Shown here piece by piece: positions 16,925 to 25,673 of a stretch of 51,017 nucleotides of DNA. Numbering within the stretch: the first letter of the stretch is position 1; the number at the start of each line of letters is the position of its first letter. Location: contig JAJQGU010000019.1 in the NCBI GenBank assembly GCA_021200315.1, positions 1-51,017 of the forward strand, written 5' to 3'. Both the position numbers and the translations under genes were made by a program. The notes beneath the pieces are model-generated. The model ran no database searches, had not been told where the DNA came from, and saw only the letters and a program-made list of their open reading frames with translations. The stretch comes from Akkermansiaceae bacterium. Lineage in GTDB: Bacteria; Verrucomicrobiota; Verrucomicrobiia; Verrucomicrobiales; Akkermansiaceae.

Positions 16925-17171
16925 GGACAATTGCCGGCCCGCCCTGTGTGCGGCCGCCGATATGGAAGCCCGGGGCGTTTTTCTCGTAACGTGCCCGATA
17001 CCTTTTCCCGCACGCCTTCACGTCGAAGGCCGCGGCACACGCGAAGCGCAGGCGGGCGGCGCACGCAGGATAAAGCGCTGGACGACATTTCGGCGCACGG
17101 TGTCTATCCGCACCACTGCAGGAACATGACTCGAGATCTGCCGGGGAGAAGGCGCTCTCTTATTTTGCCGG
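16925..17171. other. intergenic region, no gene seen
   Basis: This GC-rich stretch lies between the convergent actF-like gene and the acyltransferase array. Short open frames on both strands show no family features. No clear terminator with a U-tract was found. Confidence 0.4.
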
Positions 17172-18150
17172 TCATTTCGAGGCAGGGAGCCTGATGAGAT
17201 CCTTCTGAGCGGCGAACCAAGGGAGCAGCTTTCTGCACACGGGGACCATCAGGGCGGAGAGAACGAGAATCGCGACCGCATAAGAACTGCTAAATAATAG
17301 TCCCCTATTCCCCGTTGATAGTAATGCCTCGACAAAGCGTATAATCAAGAAATGCACACAGAGCAGGACGATTGAATACCGCCCGACGTAAGAGACGAAG
17401 GGAAGCCGCTTGACCGCCTTGCAGAGGAACAACACGGCGAGGACGGAAAGGATGGCGGAGACATAGGCCAGTACCCCCCTGTAATACATTTATTCTCAGA
17501 TCTGAATGGCATTCAGCGCATCTTGACAGGGCATAGGCACCGCCCCAGGCCAGGAACGCGAACAGCACGTTGTACCGATCGCAGCGGTTGGGATAGAGGA
17601 TTCCCGAGTGTTTCAGGTAGTAGCCGCAGGCAAAGAACGGGAGAGACGTCAGCGCCGTGTCCATGAACAGCGGGACGAAGATTTCCTTCTGTCCCAAGTA
17701 CACGCCCAAAGAGCCCAGCAGGCAGACTAAGAGGATGCGGAGCGCGTCTTTTCTGACGTACAGGCTGATGGTGCAGAACAGGACATTGCACCAGAACAGT
17801 GCCAGAAGGAACCAGATCGGGAGGTTAGACAAATTGCGGCTGACAAAAAGACCCAGAATGCCTGGCTTCCCCAGTGAGGCCGCATAGTAGAAGGCGCATC
17901 CCAGGAGATACCAGAACAGGAACGGAACAAGAAGCTTGTTCGTTTTGCGGACAAGGAAGTTCACCCATCCGCCGTAGTCTTTGAAGAAGAGTCCGGAAAG
18001 CACGAAATACAGAGGCATGCGCATAAACTCCAATCCGGGAATGCGGTCGACGGGCACATGGCAGTGCAGAGCCACCACCAGGATAATGCAGACGCCCTTG
18101 GCCAGGTCGATGAAGCCGATGCGCGGCTTGGCAGGTTCTTCACTCATCAT
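17172..18150 (-). pseudogene. family 3 acyltransferase, copy 1, frameshifted
   Basis: It is the near-identical downstream twin of the intact gene at 18147-19268. The first ~225 residues (GFIDLAKGVCIILVV, then YFVLSGLFFKDYGG) are in one frame; the C-terminal ~100 (SYVGRYSIVLLCVHFL) are in another. Compared with the twin, this copy is two bases short around a run of six G on the coding strand (17479-17474). Eight Gs there would restore a protein of matching length; five would restore one a residue shorter. AT3 proteins are ~10-helix enzymes that O-acylate surface sugars. Start ATG 18150 overlaps the TGA of the upstream copy. Confidence 0.8.
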
Positions 18151-19268
18151 TGCTGTTTTTCTGTTTGCACAGCACTTCCCGGCACGGCCGGTGCGTGTTG
18201 TGTCCGTTTATTGATCTGTTTCTTTATTATGAAGCGCAGATTTTCGGAAGCCTCCCTTGTCAACGAAGCAGGGAGCTTGATGAGATCTTTCTGCGCGGCG
18301 AACCAAGGGAGCAGCTTTCTGCACACGGGGATCATCAAGGCAGAGAGAACGAGAATCGCGAGCGCATAAGAGAGGCGGAACCATAGTTCAGTATGTTCTA
18401 TTGATCCCATTGATAGTAACGTCTCGACAAAGCGCATGATCAAGAAATGCACACAGAGCAGGACGATTGAATACCGTCCGATGTAAGAAACGAAGGGAAG
18501 CTGCTTGATCATTTTGCAGAGGAACAACACGGCAAGAACGGAAAGGATCGCGGAGGCATAGGCTGCGGATCCTCCATATAATAGATTCATTCTCAGATCT
18601 GAATGGCATTCAGTGCATCTTGACAGGGCATAGGCGCCGCCCCAGGCCAGGAACGCGAACAGCACGTTGTACCGATCGCAGCGGTTGGGATAGAGGATTC
18701 CCGAGTGTTTCAGGTAGTAGCCGCAGGCAAAGAACGGGAGAGACGTCAGCGCCGTGTCCATGAACAGCGGGACGAAGATTTCCTTCTGTCCCAAGTACAC
18801 GCCCAAAGAGCCCAGCAGGCAGACTAAGAGGATGCGGAGCGCGTCTTTTTTGACGTACAGGCTGATGGTGCAGAACAGAACATTGCACCAGAACAGCGCC
18901 GGAAGGAACCAGATCGGGAGGTTAATGATCCAGTGGCTGTTAAAAAGATTCCAAATTATATTTCGGTTTCCATCTAAGATGCTTGGATTTACCAGTGAGA
19001 GCGCGTAATAGACGGTGCATCCCAGGAGATACCAAAACAGGAACGGAACGAGAAGCTTGTTCGTTTTGCGGACAAGGAAGTTCACCCACCCGCCGTAGTC
19101 TTTGAAAAAGAGTCCGGAAAGGACGAAATACAGAGGCATGCGCATAGACTTCAATCCGGGAATGCAGTCGACGGGCACACCGCAGTGCATAGCCACTACC
19201 AGGATGATACAGACGCCCTTGGCCAGATCGATGAAGCCGATGCGCTGCTTGGCAGGTTCTTCACTCAT
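18147..19268 (-). CDS. family 3 acyltransferase (membrane O-acyltransferase), copy 2
   Basis: 373 residues with about ten membrane helices. The N-terminal AT3 signature is GFIDLAKGVCIILVVAMHC, with the conserved His in helix 1, then RMPLYFVLSGLFF. Members O-acetylate or otherwise acylate exported polysaccharides, lipids or peptides in the inner membrane. ATG 19268 is chosen from the alignment with copy 1. Its stop overlaps the start of copy 1, and its own start abuts the stop of an older copy remnant. The genes therefore form a chain of overlapping tandem duplicates. Substrate unknown. Confidence 0.88.
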   Translation of the reverse strand: MSEEPAKQRIGFIDLAKGVCIILVVAMHCGVPVDCIPGLKSMRMPLYFVLSGLFFKDYGGWVNFLVRKTNKLLVPFLFWYLLGCTVYYALSLVNPSILDGNRNIIWNLFNSHWIINLPIWFLPALFWCNVLFCTISLYVKKDALRILLVCLLGSLGVYLGQKEIFVPLFMDTALTSLPFFACGYYLKHSGILYPNRCDRYNVLFAFLAWGGAYALSRCTECHSDLRMNLLYGGSAAYASAILSVLAVLFLCKMIKQLPFVSYIGRYSIVLLCVHFLIMRFVETLLSMGSIEHTELWFRLSYALAILVLSALMIPVCRKLLPWFAAQKDLIKLPASLTREASENLRFIIKKQINKRTQHAPAVPGSAVQTEKQQ

Positions 19269-19369
19269 TATTGCTGTTTTTCTGTTTGCGCAGCACTTTC
19301 CGGCGCGGCCGGCGAATGCTGTGTCCGTTTCCTGAGCTGTTTTTTCATGAAGCGCAATAGAATTTTCGG
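19269..19369 (-). pseudogene. 3' tail of a third acyltransferase copy
   Basis: A 33-codon tail (RKRTQHSPAAPESAAQTEKQ) ends in TAA immediately before ATG 19268. It is clearly homologous to the last residues of copy 2 (NKRTQHAPAVPGSAVQTEKQ). The rest of this copy is missing and replaced by the FHA gene region. This shows that at least three copies once existed. Confidence 0.7.
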
Positions 19370-19386
19370 GCACGGCGGAGATCCCC

Positions 19387-20007
19387 TCATGATTGCAGCA
19401 GTTCGGCGCGAAGAATGGTTTCGCCTAAGGCGAGAGTGTCGCCGTCGCCGAAAGGGGCGTGCTGCATATTGCCGGACAAGAGGGTGTCGTTGACGGTCAC
19501 TCCGTTGGTGGAGCCGGCATCGGCGATGTACAAATTGCCGTCTTCGAGAGTGATGAGAGCGTGCCGGCGGGAAATCCCGGCATCGGGAATGACTACGCTG
19601 CACAGGTTCTCATCGCGCCCGATGAAGACACCTTCCTTTTCCACGATTTCCCGGAGGGGGATGATCGCCTCCCACGGGAACGAATTGCTCAGCAATCCAT
19701 AAATTCGCAGCTTGCCTTCGCGGTGCGGTGCGGATGTCTTGAGCTGCGCCATGATCTCCTGCGCCGATATGGACGAGACGTCAGGCAGGCCATGCCCGAG
19801 CCTCCATTTGACACGCAGGTAGTGGTCGAGTGAAAGCGGTCTGAGCGTGATCAACCGGTCCTTTTTCGTCAAGACGGAGTTCCCTTTTTCAGGAGAAGCC
19901 AGTTCTGCGCGGCAGCGATCAAGCTCCGCCTTCAGCAGGACAATTTCTTCCTGCAAAAGCCGCATCCTGGCGTTCTCGGATTGGCTGGAGAGAGACGAGG
20001 AATCCAT
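19387..20007 (-). CDS. FHA-domain protein with N-terminal coiled coil
   Basis: 206 residues. Residues ~12-45 form a heptad-like coiled coil (LLQEEIVLLKAELDRCRAEL). The C-terminal ~90 residues are an FHA domain: GVFIGRDENL, SRRHALI and GSTNGVTVND carry the conserved G-R, S-x-x-H and N-G residues. FHA domains bind phosphothreonine peptides. No Ser/Thr kinase or phosphatase is in the window, so the partner is unknown. The middle ~70 residues match nothing I recognise. Confidence 0.85.
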   Translation of the reverse strand: MDSSSLSSQSENARMRLLQEEIVLLKAELDRCRAELASPEKGNSVLTKKDRLITLRPLSLDHYLRVKWRLGHGLPDVSSISAQEIMAQLKTSAPHREGKLRIYGLLSNSFPWEAIIPLREIVEKEGVFIGRDENLCSVVIPDAGISRRHALITLEDGNLYIADAGSTNGVTVNDTLLSGNMQHAPFGDGDTLALGETILRAELLQS

Positions 20008-20018
20008 CGAGCGGCGCT

Positions 20019-20046
20019 ATTATGCAGCAGAACGATAGAAAAGCAA
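20019..20046 (-). promoter_or_regulatory. promoter of the FHA gene
   Basis: On the minus strand: TTGCTT (20046-20041), 16-bp spacer, CATAAT (20024-20019). ATG 20007 starts 11 nt further on. Confidence 0.5.
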
Positions 20047-20323
20047 TACCAAATATGGTGTGCTGTGCCTGCCTCCTGCACGCATCCTGAATGGAAATCT
20101 TGCCAATCAAACGCCGTGTGGTTCGGAAAAAGAAAGCGCCGCGGCCAGAAGATCAAAGCGAGGTTTGTTTTCATAGAGGCGGCGAACGTCGCGATGTTGG
20201 AGCTGAAGCTTCATGAAAAGTCCATGAAAGTGCTTCCGCATCGGACAATGAACATTGCTTTCACAGACTGACAGCCTCATAGGAACATTGCCCCCTAGTT
20301 TTAGCGGTTGCGGATAGCCATGA
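20047..20323. other. intergenic region before a headless glycosyltransferase
   Basis: No gene is supported here. The region should hold the first ~150 codons of the GT4 gene if that were intact, but no frame shows recognisable GT4 N-terminal features. The glycosyltransferase frame is closed by TGA at 20321-20323. Confidence 0.4.
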
Positions 20324-21109
20324 GAAACTCCAACAAACGGCAACACTTTTTCGGGGACGCTCATCAATGCCGTGCACAAAAGATGGGGGCGGAACAGACG
20401 GGCGGCGGTACGCGCGGCTTCCGCTATTCTTGTCAGCACGAAAGACGGCATGGAGTCCGTTCGCTGTTTTTGGCGCCGCGATGCGTACTTTATGAGCGAG
20501 GTCGGTCTGGAGAATTCGTCTTTCCCTCACTCTGTGGAGGGTGGCGTTTGCCACGAGAAAGGAACCCCCTTGCGCATTTGCTGGGCGGGAGAACATATTC
20601 CCCGCAAGGCTCTCGACCTTCTCCTGCGCGCTCTGCCCTTCTGCAAGGAGAGGATGGAGCTTCATGTTCTCAGCAAAGGCCCCCGCATGACTGCGTGGAA
20701 AAAGCTGACCCGCCGGCTGGGGTTGGATGACAGGGTGACCTTCCATGGGTTCGTGGAGTGGGAAGAGGCTTTTCGCATCATGGGGCGCAGCCATGTTTTC
20801 TGTATCACCAGTGTTTGCGACGCTACGTCCACTGTCCTGCTCGAAGCATTTAGTCACCGTCTGCCCATTATCGCATTGGATCACTGCGGGTTTTCCACGG
20901 CCATCGACGACACTTGCGGCATCAAGATCCCCATCCGATCTCTTTCCCAAGTGATTGAGGACTATGCCCGCAGCTTGGATTTCCTCGCAGCCCATGAGGA
21001 TGTGCGCCAACGCCTTGCCGCCGGAGCGCTCGAGCGTTGCCGTCACTTTACATGGGAATCGAAAATGCAGATGCTCAATAAGATATACTCGAATGTAGTT
21101 CAAGGATGA
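20324..21109 (+). pseudogene. GT4 glycosyltransferase lacking its N-terminal domain
   Basis: The readable part covers the linker helix and the C-terminal Rossmann domain of a GT-B fold enzyme. Visible are LRICWAGEHIPRKALDLLL, DDRVTFHGFVEWEEAF and DATSTVLLEAFSHRLPII, which includes the nucleotide-sugar-binding Glu region of GT4. The acceptor-binding N-terminal half (~150 residues) is missing. A GTG at 20372 could start a 245-residue product, but it would be a half enzyme. The stop at 20321 and unrelated upstream sequence point to 5' loss. A functional split protein is less likely. Confidence 0.6.
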
Positions 21110-21430
21110 CGCGTTTGGTCAGAGAGGAGCGCTTTTCCGGATACCGTTCGAGCCGGCCATTTATTCCATTCCGTAGAACAAAACATCCGGCTGAGAGTCA
21201 TCCCCGCAGTATAGGCTGGATGCACAGGAACGGCGCTTCCGATTTGCCGGTGCGGGGAAGTTCCCATTGGGCGGGAGAGCTCTGCATGCGGGCAGTACGG
21301 ACGGAATCTGCGCGGGCGTCGGCAGCGTCACGGCGGCCGCTGTTCTTTTGCTCGGCTCGGCCGTGATGGGCGGTCGATTGCCGGGCGGGCGCGGGAGAGT
21401 GCGTTTCTGCGTCGTGCGGCCACTTTTGCG
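21110..21430. other. intergenic region, no gene seen
   Basis: About 320 nt between the glycosyltransferase fragment and the floA promoter. Short open frames are present on both strands without recognisable features. It is probably a decayed or untranslated sequence. Confidence 0.4.
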
Positions 21431-21460
21431 TTGACGGGGGCCGGGCGGATGGGGTATAAT
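21431..21460 (+). promoter_or_regulatory. promoter of floA
   Basis: TTGACG (21431-21436), 18-bp spacer, TATAAT (21455-21460). ATG 21469 is 8 nt past the -10 box, so the predicted +1 falls at or within 1-2 nt of the start codon. Confidence 0.75.
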
Positions 21461-21468
21461 ATCTGCGT

Positions 21469-22503
21469 ATGCATATCGTCGGTTCGTCCTCATCCGCATT
21501 TTCGTTGACTTTGATCGTCTCTTTCGTGGCCGTGGCTCTGGTGGTGGTGGTTATTGCCGTCATCGCAAAGTTCTTCAAGACATGGCTGCGCGCCCGCCTG
21601 GCTCAGGCTCCTGTCTCCATGGCCAATATGCTGGGGATGTGGCTGAGGAAGGTTCCCTATCCCCTGGTGGTGGATACGCGCATCACGGCCGTCAAGGCCG
21701 GGCTTTCCGTCTCGACGGACAAGCTGGAGGCTCATTTCCTGGCCGGGGGCGACATCGAAGACTGCGTGCTCGCTCTCATCGCCGCCGACAAGGCCGGCAT
21801 TCCCCTCACGTTCGACCGCGCCTGCGCCATTGATCTTGCCGTGAAAGGCACGGCGAAGACGGTGCTCGAAGCCGTGCGCACTTCGATCAACCCGAAGGTG
21901 ATCGACTGCCCGAACGCCGGTACGGGGCAGACCCGGCTGACGGCCGTGGCGCGGGACGGGATTGCCGTGGCCGTGCGGGCCCGCGTGACGGTGCGCACCA
22001 ATCTCGAGAATTTTGTGGGCGGCGCGACGGAAGACACCGTCGTGGCCCGCGTGGGCGAGGGAATTGTTTCCGCCGTGGGCTCCGCTCTCTCCTACAAGGA
22101 CGTGCTGGAACGCCCCGAGGCCATTTCGGACAAAGTGCTCGAGAAGGGTGTGGACGCCTCCACGGCCTTTACCGTGCTTTCCATCGATATTGCCGACGTG
22201 GATGTGGCGGGTAACGTAGGCGCCCGCCTGCAGGCCGAGCAGGCCGAGGCCGACAAGCAGATTGCCCAGGCCAAGGCGGAAGTGCGCCGGGCCGCCGCCG
22301 TGGCCACCGAGCAGGAAATGGCTGCCCGCACGCAGGAGATGCGCGCCAATGTCGTGGCTGCCGAAGCCGAGATTCCCATGGCCATTGCCGAAGCCTTCCG
22401 CAATGGTAATCTGGGCGTGCTTGACTATGCCCGTTATCAGAATGTGGTGGCCGACACCAAGATGCGCGAAAACATCGCAGGCCCCTCTCACTCTTCCAAT
22501 TGA
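21469..22503 (+). CDS. floA: flotillin-like protein FloA
   Basis: 344 residues, close to the ~330 of bacterial FloA. One N-terminal membrane hairpin/helix ([20 protein letters not shown]) is followed by the SPFH/PHB domain. Segments [24 protein letters not shown] ([16 protein letters not shown]) and [20 protein letters not shown] are typical of FloA. A long Ala/Glu-rich coiled coil (residues ~245-310) supports oligomerisation. Flotillins organise membrane microdomains. The next gene starts 3 nt after the stop. No nfeD, the usual partner, is adjacent. Confidence 0.93.
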   Translation: MHIVGSSSSAFSLTLIVSFVAVALVVVVIAVIAKFFKTWLRARLAQAPVSMANMLGMWLRKVPYPLVVDTRITAVKAGLSVSTDKLEAHFLAGGDIEDCVLALIAADKAGIPLTFDRACAIDLAVKGTAKTVLEAVRTSINPKVIDCPNAGTGQTRLTAVARDGIAVAVRARVTVRTNLENFVGGATEDTVVARVGEGIVSAVGSALSYKDVLERPEAISDKVLEKGVDASTAFTVLSIDIADVDVAGNVGARLQAEQAEADKQIAQAKAEVRRAAAVATEQEMAARTQEMRANVVAAEAEIPMAIAEAFRNGNLGVLDYARYQNVVADTKMRENIAGPSHSSN

Positions 22504-22506
22504 CCT

Positions 22507-23118
22507 GTGGGCAGTTTCCTGACCAGTGCGGCCGTGGCGGAGTCCGCCGATTTATTCGGCGTCATGCTGTTCGTCGCTTTCGGGTTTCTTTCCTACCTCT
22601 TTGACGCCATGAGGAAGCAGAAGAAGGAGGCCGAAGCGCGCCGGAAAATGCAGGAGGAATTCAAACGCAGCGCCTTGCGCCCGTCTCATTCCCCTGATCG
22701 GCCGAAGAGCGGCGCCGTGGGGCGCACCCCGGCTGCGCCGCCTGTGCGGCGCCAGGTTTCCCGACCCGCCCCCCGTGTGCGGCAGGAATATACCCCGCCT
22801 GCCGGAGATGAGCCGCCCGTGCTGGAAAACGCGCTCTCGGATGCGGAGGCCGAGGCGCACAGCCGCATGCAGGAGCGGGCCCGCGCATATTTTGATTTTT
22901 CCGCCAAGGGCGGGGAAGCTACCGCCGAAAAGGACGCGTTCGGCGCCTTGTACTCCGGGCGGGAATTGCAGGCCGCTCCGTCATCCGTCCCCGAACCCGG
23001 GGAAGAGCGTCGGACGCCCTCTCGCGTCGCGTGGGATGCGGCCGCTCTCCGGCAGGCGGTCATCTGCAAGGAGGTTCTCGATCGTCCCCGGGCTTTGCGC
23101 GGATATTCGTGGAGGTAG
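22507..23118 (+). CDS. membrane-anchored protein of unknown function downstream of floA
   Basis: 203 residues starting at GTG 22507, 3 nt after floA. One hydrophobic helix (residues ~16-34, FGVMLFVAFGFLSYLF) is followed by a basic/charged helix (RKQKKEAEARRKMQEEF). A Pro/Arg-rich disordered linker comes next, and then a short C-terminal helical part ending in a conserved-looking VICKEVLDRPRALR. No domain was recognised. Co-expression with flotillin is nearly certain from spacing; a microdomain role is an inference. Confidence 0.75.
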   Translation: MGSFLTSAAVAESADLFGVMLFVAFGFLSYLFDAMRKQKKEAEARRKMQEEFKRSALRPSHSPDRPKSGAVGRTPAAPPVRRQVSRPAPRVRQEYTPPAGDEPPVLENALSDAEAEAHSRMQERARAYFDFSAKGGEATAEKDAFGALYSGRELQAAPSSVPEPGEERRTPSRVAWDAAALRQAVICKEVLDRPRALRGYSWR

Positions 23119-23370
23119 GTAGGAGACCCGGCATCTGCGCGTGGACATTCTCTCCTTTTTCCCATCCGCCCGGCAAAGGCGTTCTGCGGGGTTCTGTAAG
23201 AGATGGCGGTACTCTCTCGTGTCCGCCCCTTCTCATCCCGCCGGGTATGGGATGAGAGACGGCTTTCCTGCCGCTCCGGCGGAAGGCGGAGGATTATTTT
23301 ATTATTTCGGAACGGCGGCCTCGGCCTCGTGGACAGGCCGGGCGTTTCGGTTCCCCGTCTCGAGGGAATA

Positions 23371-24063
23371 TCAATGCGGCTCCGCCTGTTTCCAGGATTG
23401 GGCGGCGAGTGCGGCGGCGGCGGCGGCGGCCTCGGCTTTGCGTCTGGAGGCTCCTCTGCCTTCGCCCAATTTGCGCCCCTCCCAGAACACTTCGGAAAAG
23501 AAGGGCGGGCCGTCTTCGGGGGAAGCCGGGCGGGTTTCGTAGAAGGGAGATTTGCCGTTGATGGCCTGCAGGGCGATTTGCAGGGCGCCCTTGCTGTTAG
23601 TGTCCGGGCTCTCCGCGAGACGGCCGAGATCCCCGCCCAGCAGATGCAGAGAGGCGCGGCGGGCGGCCGCGTAGTCACCGTCCATCATGACGGCGCCGAT
23701 GAGAGCCTCGAACGTATTGGCGAGTATGGATTCTTTCTCACGGCCGCCGTTCTTTTCCTCGTGGGGGGAGAGTGCCAATTCGGCGCCGAAGCCGTATTCC
23801 CGCGCCTTTTCGGCGAGGTGGGAACGGCTCACCACCCGTGCGCGGAACTGGGTCAGGCAGCCTTCGTCCGCTTCGGGGAACATGATGAAAAGCTCCCGGC
23901 TGATCGCGAGCTCCAGAACGGCGTCGCCCAGATATTCGAGGCGCTCATAGGCGAGATTGGTCGATTTTTTCTGGTCGCTGCTCGGGTGCGTCAATGCTTT
24001 CCGAAGCCAGAGCCGGTCGATGAAACGATAGTTCAGGATGCCTTCAATGCGGTCGAAATCCAT
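23371..24063 (-). CDS. rnc: ribonuclease III
   Basis: 230 residues. The endonuclease signature ERLEYLGDAVLEL and the second acidic site (ANTFEALIGAVMMDG) are intact. The C-terminal dsRNA-binding domain (residues ~155-225) contains SKGALQIALQ and an Ala-rich last helix (RRKAEAAAAAAAL). It cleaves double-stranded RNA in rRNA maturation and mRNA decay. ATG 24063 matches family length and lies 24 nt from a good promoter; the longer upstream frame is excluded. Confidence 0.95.
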   Translation of the reverse strand: MDFDRIEGILNYRFIDRLWLRKALTHPSSDQKKSTNLAYERLEYLGDAVLELAISRELFIMFPEADEGCLTQFRARVVSRSHLAEKAREYGFGAELALSPHEEKNGGREKESILANTFEALIGAVMMDGDYAAARRASLHLLGGDLGRLAESPDTNSKGALQIALQAINGKSPFYETRPASPEDGPPFFSEVFWEGRKLGEGRGASRRKAEAAAAAAALAAQSWKQAEPH

Positions 24064-24087
24064 GATATTTGTCCGGTGGACGCGGCG

Positions 24088-24116
24088 AGTGTAGCATGAG
24101 AGGAGCTCCGGTGCAA
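24088..24116 (-). promoter_or_regulatory. promoter of rnc
   Basis: On the minus strand: TTGCAC (24116-24111), 17-bp spacer, TACACT (24093-24088). The leader would be ~17 nt. Confidence 0.65.
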
Positions 24117-24146
24117 GAACAATTGCTCCCCCCCCCTCCTGTTCGC

Positions 24147-24242
24147 TCCTCCGCTCCATTTTCTGATTTCGCTTCCCCTCAAACTTCACTCTTTACATCC
24201 CGCGCTTTTCTCAACTCCACACTTCGCCCCTCCGCACTGAAA
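24147..24242 (+). repeat. fragment related to the repeat flank
   Basis: Pyrimidine-rich sequence with TTCACTCTTTACATCCCGC and CTCAACTCCACACTTCGCCC. It resembles parts of 25497-25622 beyond repeat copy 3 (TTCACTCTTCACGTCTCGC, CTCAACTCCACACTGAATTC). The palindrome-ended core is not present here. Confidence 0.5.
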
Positions 24243-24277
24243 AAAAGAACTCCCTCCGCCGCGTTTGCGGCGGAGGG
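24238..24277 (-). terminator. Rho-independent terminator of the PEP-CTERM gene
   Basis: A perfect 11-bp stem, CCCTCCGCCGC (24252-24262) and GCGGCGGAGGG (24267-24277), has a GTTT loop. On the minus strand it is followed by AGTTCTTTTTTC. It lies 120 nt past the PEP-CTERM stop codon. Confidence 0.85.
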
Positions 24278-24396
24278 AATCATTATAACGATATATTCAT
24301 CCAATAATAATGAAAACGTCATTCATTACATTTTTTTCAGACGGACGGGGCGAACCGCCCCGCCCGGAACGCGCTTCTCGAAGCGCGTGAACGCCC

Positions 24397-25074
24397 TCAG
24401 GCGCGTCTGCGGCGCAGAGCCAAGGCGCCCAGCGCGAGAAGCCCCAGCGTGGCCGTAGCCGGTTCCGGCACGGCGGAGGCCGACAGCGCGACGAAGCCGA
24501 AGCCGTCCTTGGTCACGTTCGTCGTCGCCGTCACGGTCTCGGCACTCGTCAAGGTGCCGGTTACCTTGAGAAGCGTGATGGAGTCAGCTCCTTCAGAGAA
24601 GGATGCCTCGCTAGAGAATCCATCTCCATCCGCCGTGGCGTAGGAGATGGAGTAGTCGGTCAGCCCCGTCAGCGTGACGCCCGTGACCGTGGAGACCGCT
24701 GAACCGACCGTCAGGTAGATGGTCACCGTATCGCCGTCGTTGTAGTCCTCACTGTTCGTGAAATCGAGTGTCAGCGTGGCGTTGGAGTACTGCGCTCCGG
24801 AGGCAATGATGGTCTGGAGATCAGACGTAGTCGCAGAGATCCCCAGATCCGAGTTCATCGCTTCCAGAGCCGTGGTGTTGTTCCATGTGTCTGTGCTCCG
24901 CCAGAACAACGCGCTTTCTGTCGCTTGGGCTGTGCCTTGCACATCGCCCAAGGAGAACGTGATGCTGTTGACGCCCACTGTACCGAAAAACGTCGTGTAG
25001 GAAGCGTCTGCGGCCCGAGCGGAGCCGAGGAGACACACGGCGGCGATGGAGGAGACGAATAATGTATGTTTCAT
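24397..25074 (-). CDS. PEP-CTERM sorted exported protein
   Basis: 225 residues. Signal peptide: TLFVSSIAAVCLLGSARA. The body is Thr/Ser-rich and beta-strand-like. The C-terminus is a PEP-CTERM signal: VPEPATATLGLLALGALA followed by RRRRA. In this system the tail is cut by an exosortase and the protein is attached to the surface or to exopolysaccharide. ATG 25074 is chosen because GAGG lies 6 nt upstream (25084-25081), one of the few clear Shine-Dalgarno sequences in the window. Specific function unknown. Confidence 0.9.
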   Translation of the reverse strand: MKHTLFVSSIAAVCLLGSARAADASYTTFFGTVGVNSITFSLGDVQGTAQATESALFWRSTDTWNNTTALEAMNSDLGISATTSDLQTIIASGAQYSNATLTLDFTNSEDYNDGDTVTIYLTVGSAVSTVTGVTLTGLTDYSISYATADGDGFSSEASFSEGADSITLLKVTGTLTSAETVTATTNVTKDGFGFVALSASAVPEPATATLGLLALGALALRRRRA

Positions 25075-25158
25075 ATTAATCCTCATGTTGCTTTTTTTGG
25101 TTAAAACGCGCCTTCGCCGGAGAGGGAGAGGCGCACTGCCGCCCGGCAAGAGCATCCT

Positions 25159-25184
25159 CCCCGCGAAGAGCACGGAAGAAGCCT
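25159..25184 (+). repeat. left flank of repeat copy 3
   Basis: CCCCGCGAAGAGCACGG followed by AAGAAGCCT is nearly the same as 1280-1305 to the left of copy 2. Confidence 0.6.
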
Positions 25185-25383
25185 AGCGGATTTTGAATCC
25201 GCCATGCAGAAATACCCCCTGAAATCCGCATGCAATCCGCTCTGAACACAAGATTTCTTTCCCAAAATACATAACGCCGTTATATAAATTCAGGCCGAAA
25301 TTCACGAAATGAAAACGGAGCGCAAGTGGCTTTTCCTCAGAAAAATTTGAAATTTCAGGTTGACAGCGGATTCAAAATCCGCC
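25185..25383 (+). repeat. 199-bp palindrome-ended repeat, copy 3
   Basis: It is bounded by near-palindromes at 25185-25203 and 25365-25383. Its core is parallel to copy 2 and inverted relative to copy 1, including the shared blocks CAAAATACATAACG and ATATAAATTCAGGCCG. It is more diverged than copies 1 and 2 are from each other. It lies between the PEP-CTERM gene and miaB. Confidence 0.85.
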
Positions 25384-25625
25384 ATGCGTCGGCGCCTCGC
25401 TCCGGAGGGCATTTCATCCTTCGTCCTCCCTGAACAAAGGTCTTGAGTTTGAGGCGCCCCGCTTCATTTTCGAATTTTCTCTTCCTCCTGGAATTCACTT
25501 TTCACTCTGCGCAGTTCTCGCCGCTCCACACTTTTCTTTCTCCGCATTCAAATTTTCCCCAATTTCACTCTTCACGTCTCGCACAATCCCCTCAACTCCA
25601 CACTGAATTCGCCCTCCGCCGCAGG
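25384..25625 (+). repeat. right flank of repeat copy 3, pyrimidine-rich
   Basis: 25384-25520 matches the flank after copy 1 (230-365) in the same orientation. 25500-25622 contains internally similar pyrimidine-rich blocks (TTCACTTTTCACTCTGCGC, TTCACTCTTCACGTCTCGC) related to 24147-24242. No gene was found between here and the end of miaB. Confidence 0.55.
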
Positions 25626-25673
25626 TACAATTAATGAGGGTGGGTGGAGAGTAGGGGGCCGCGCCGAGCGGCG

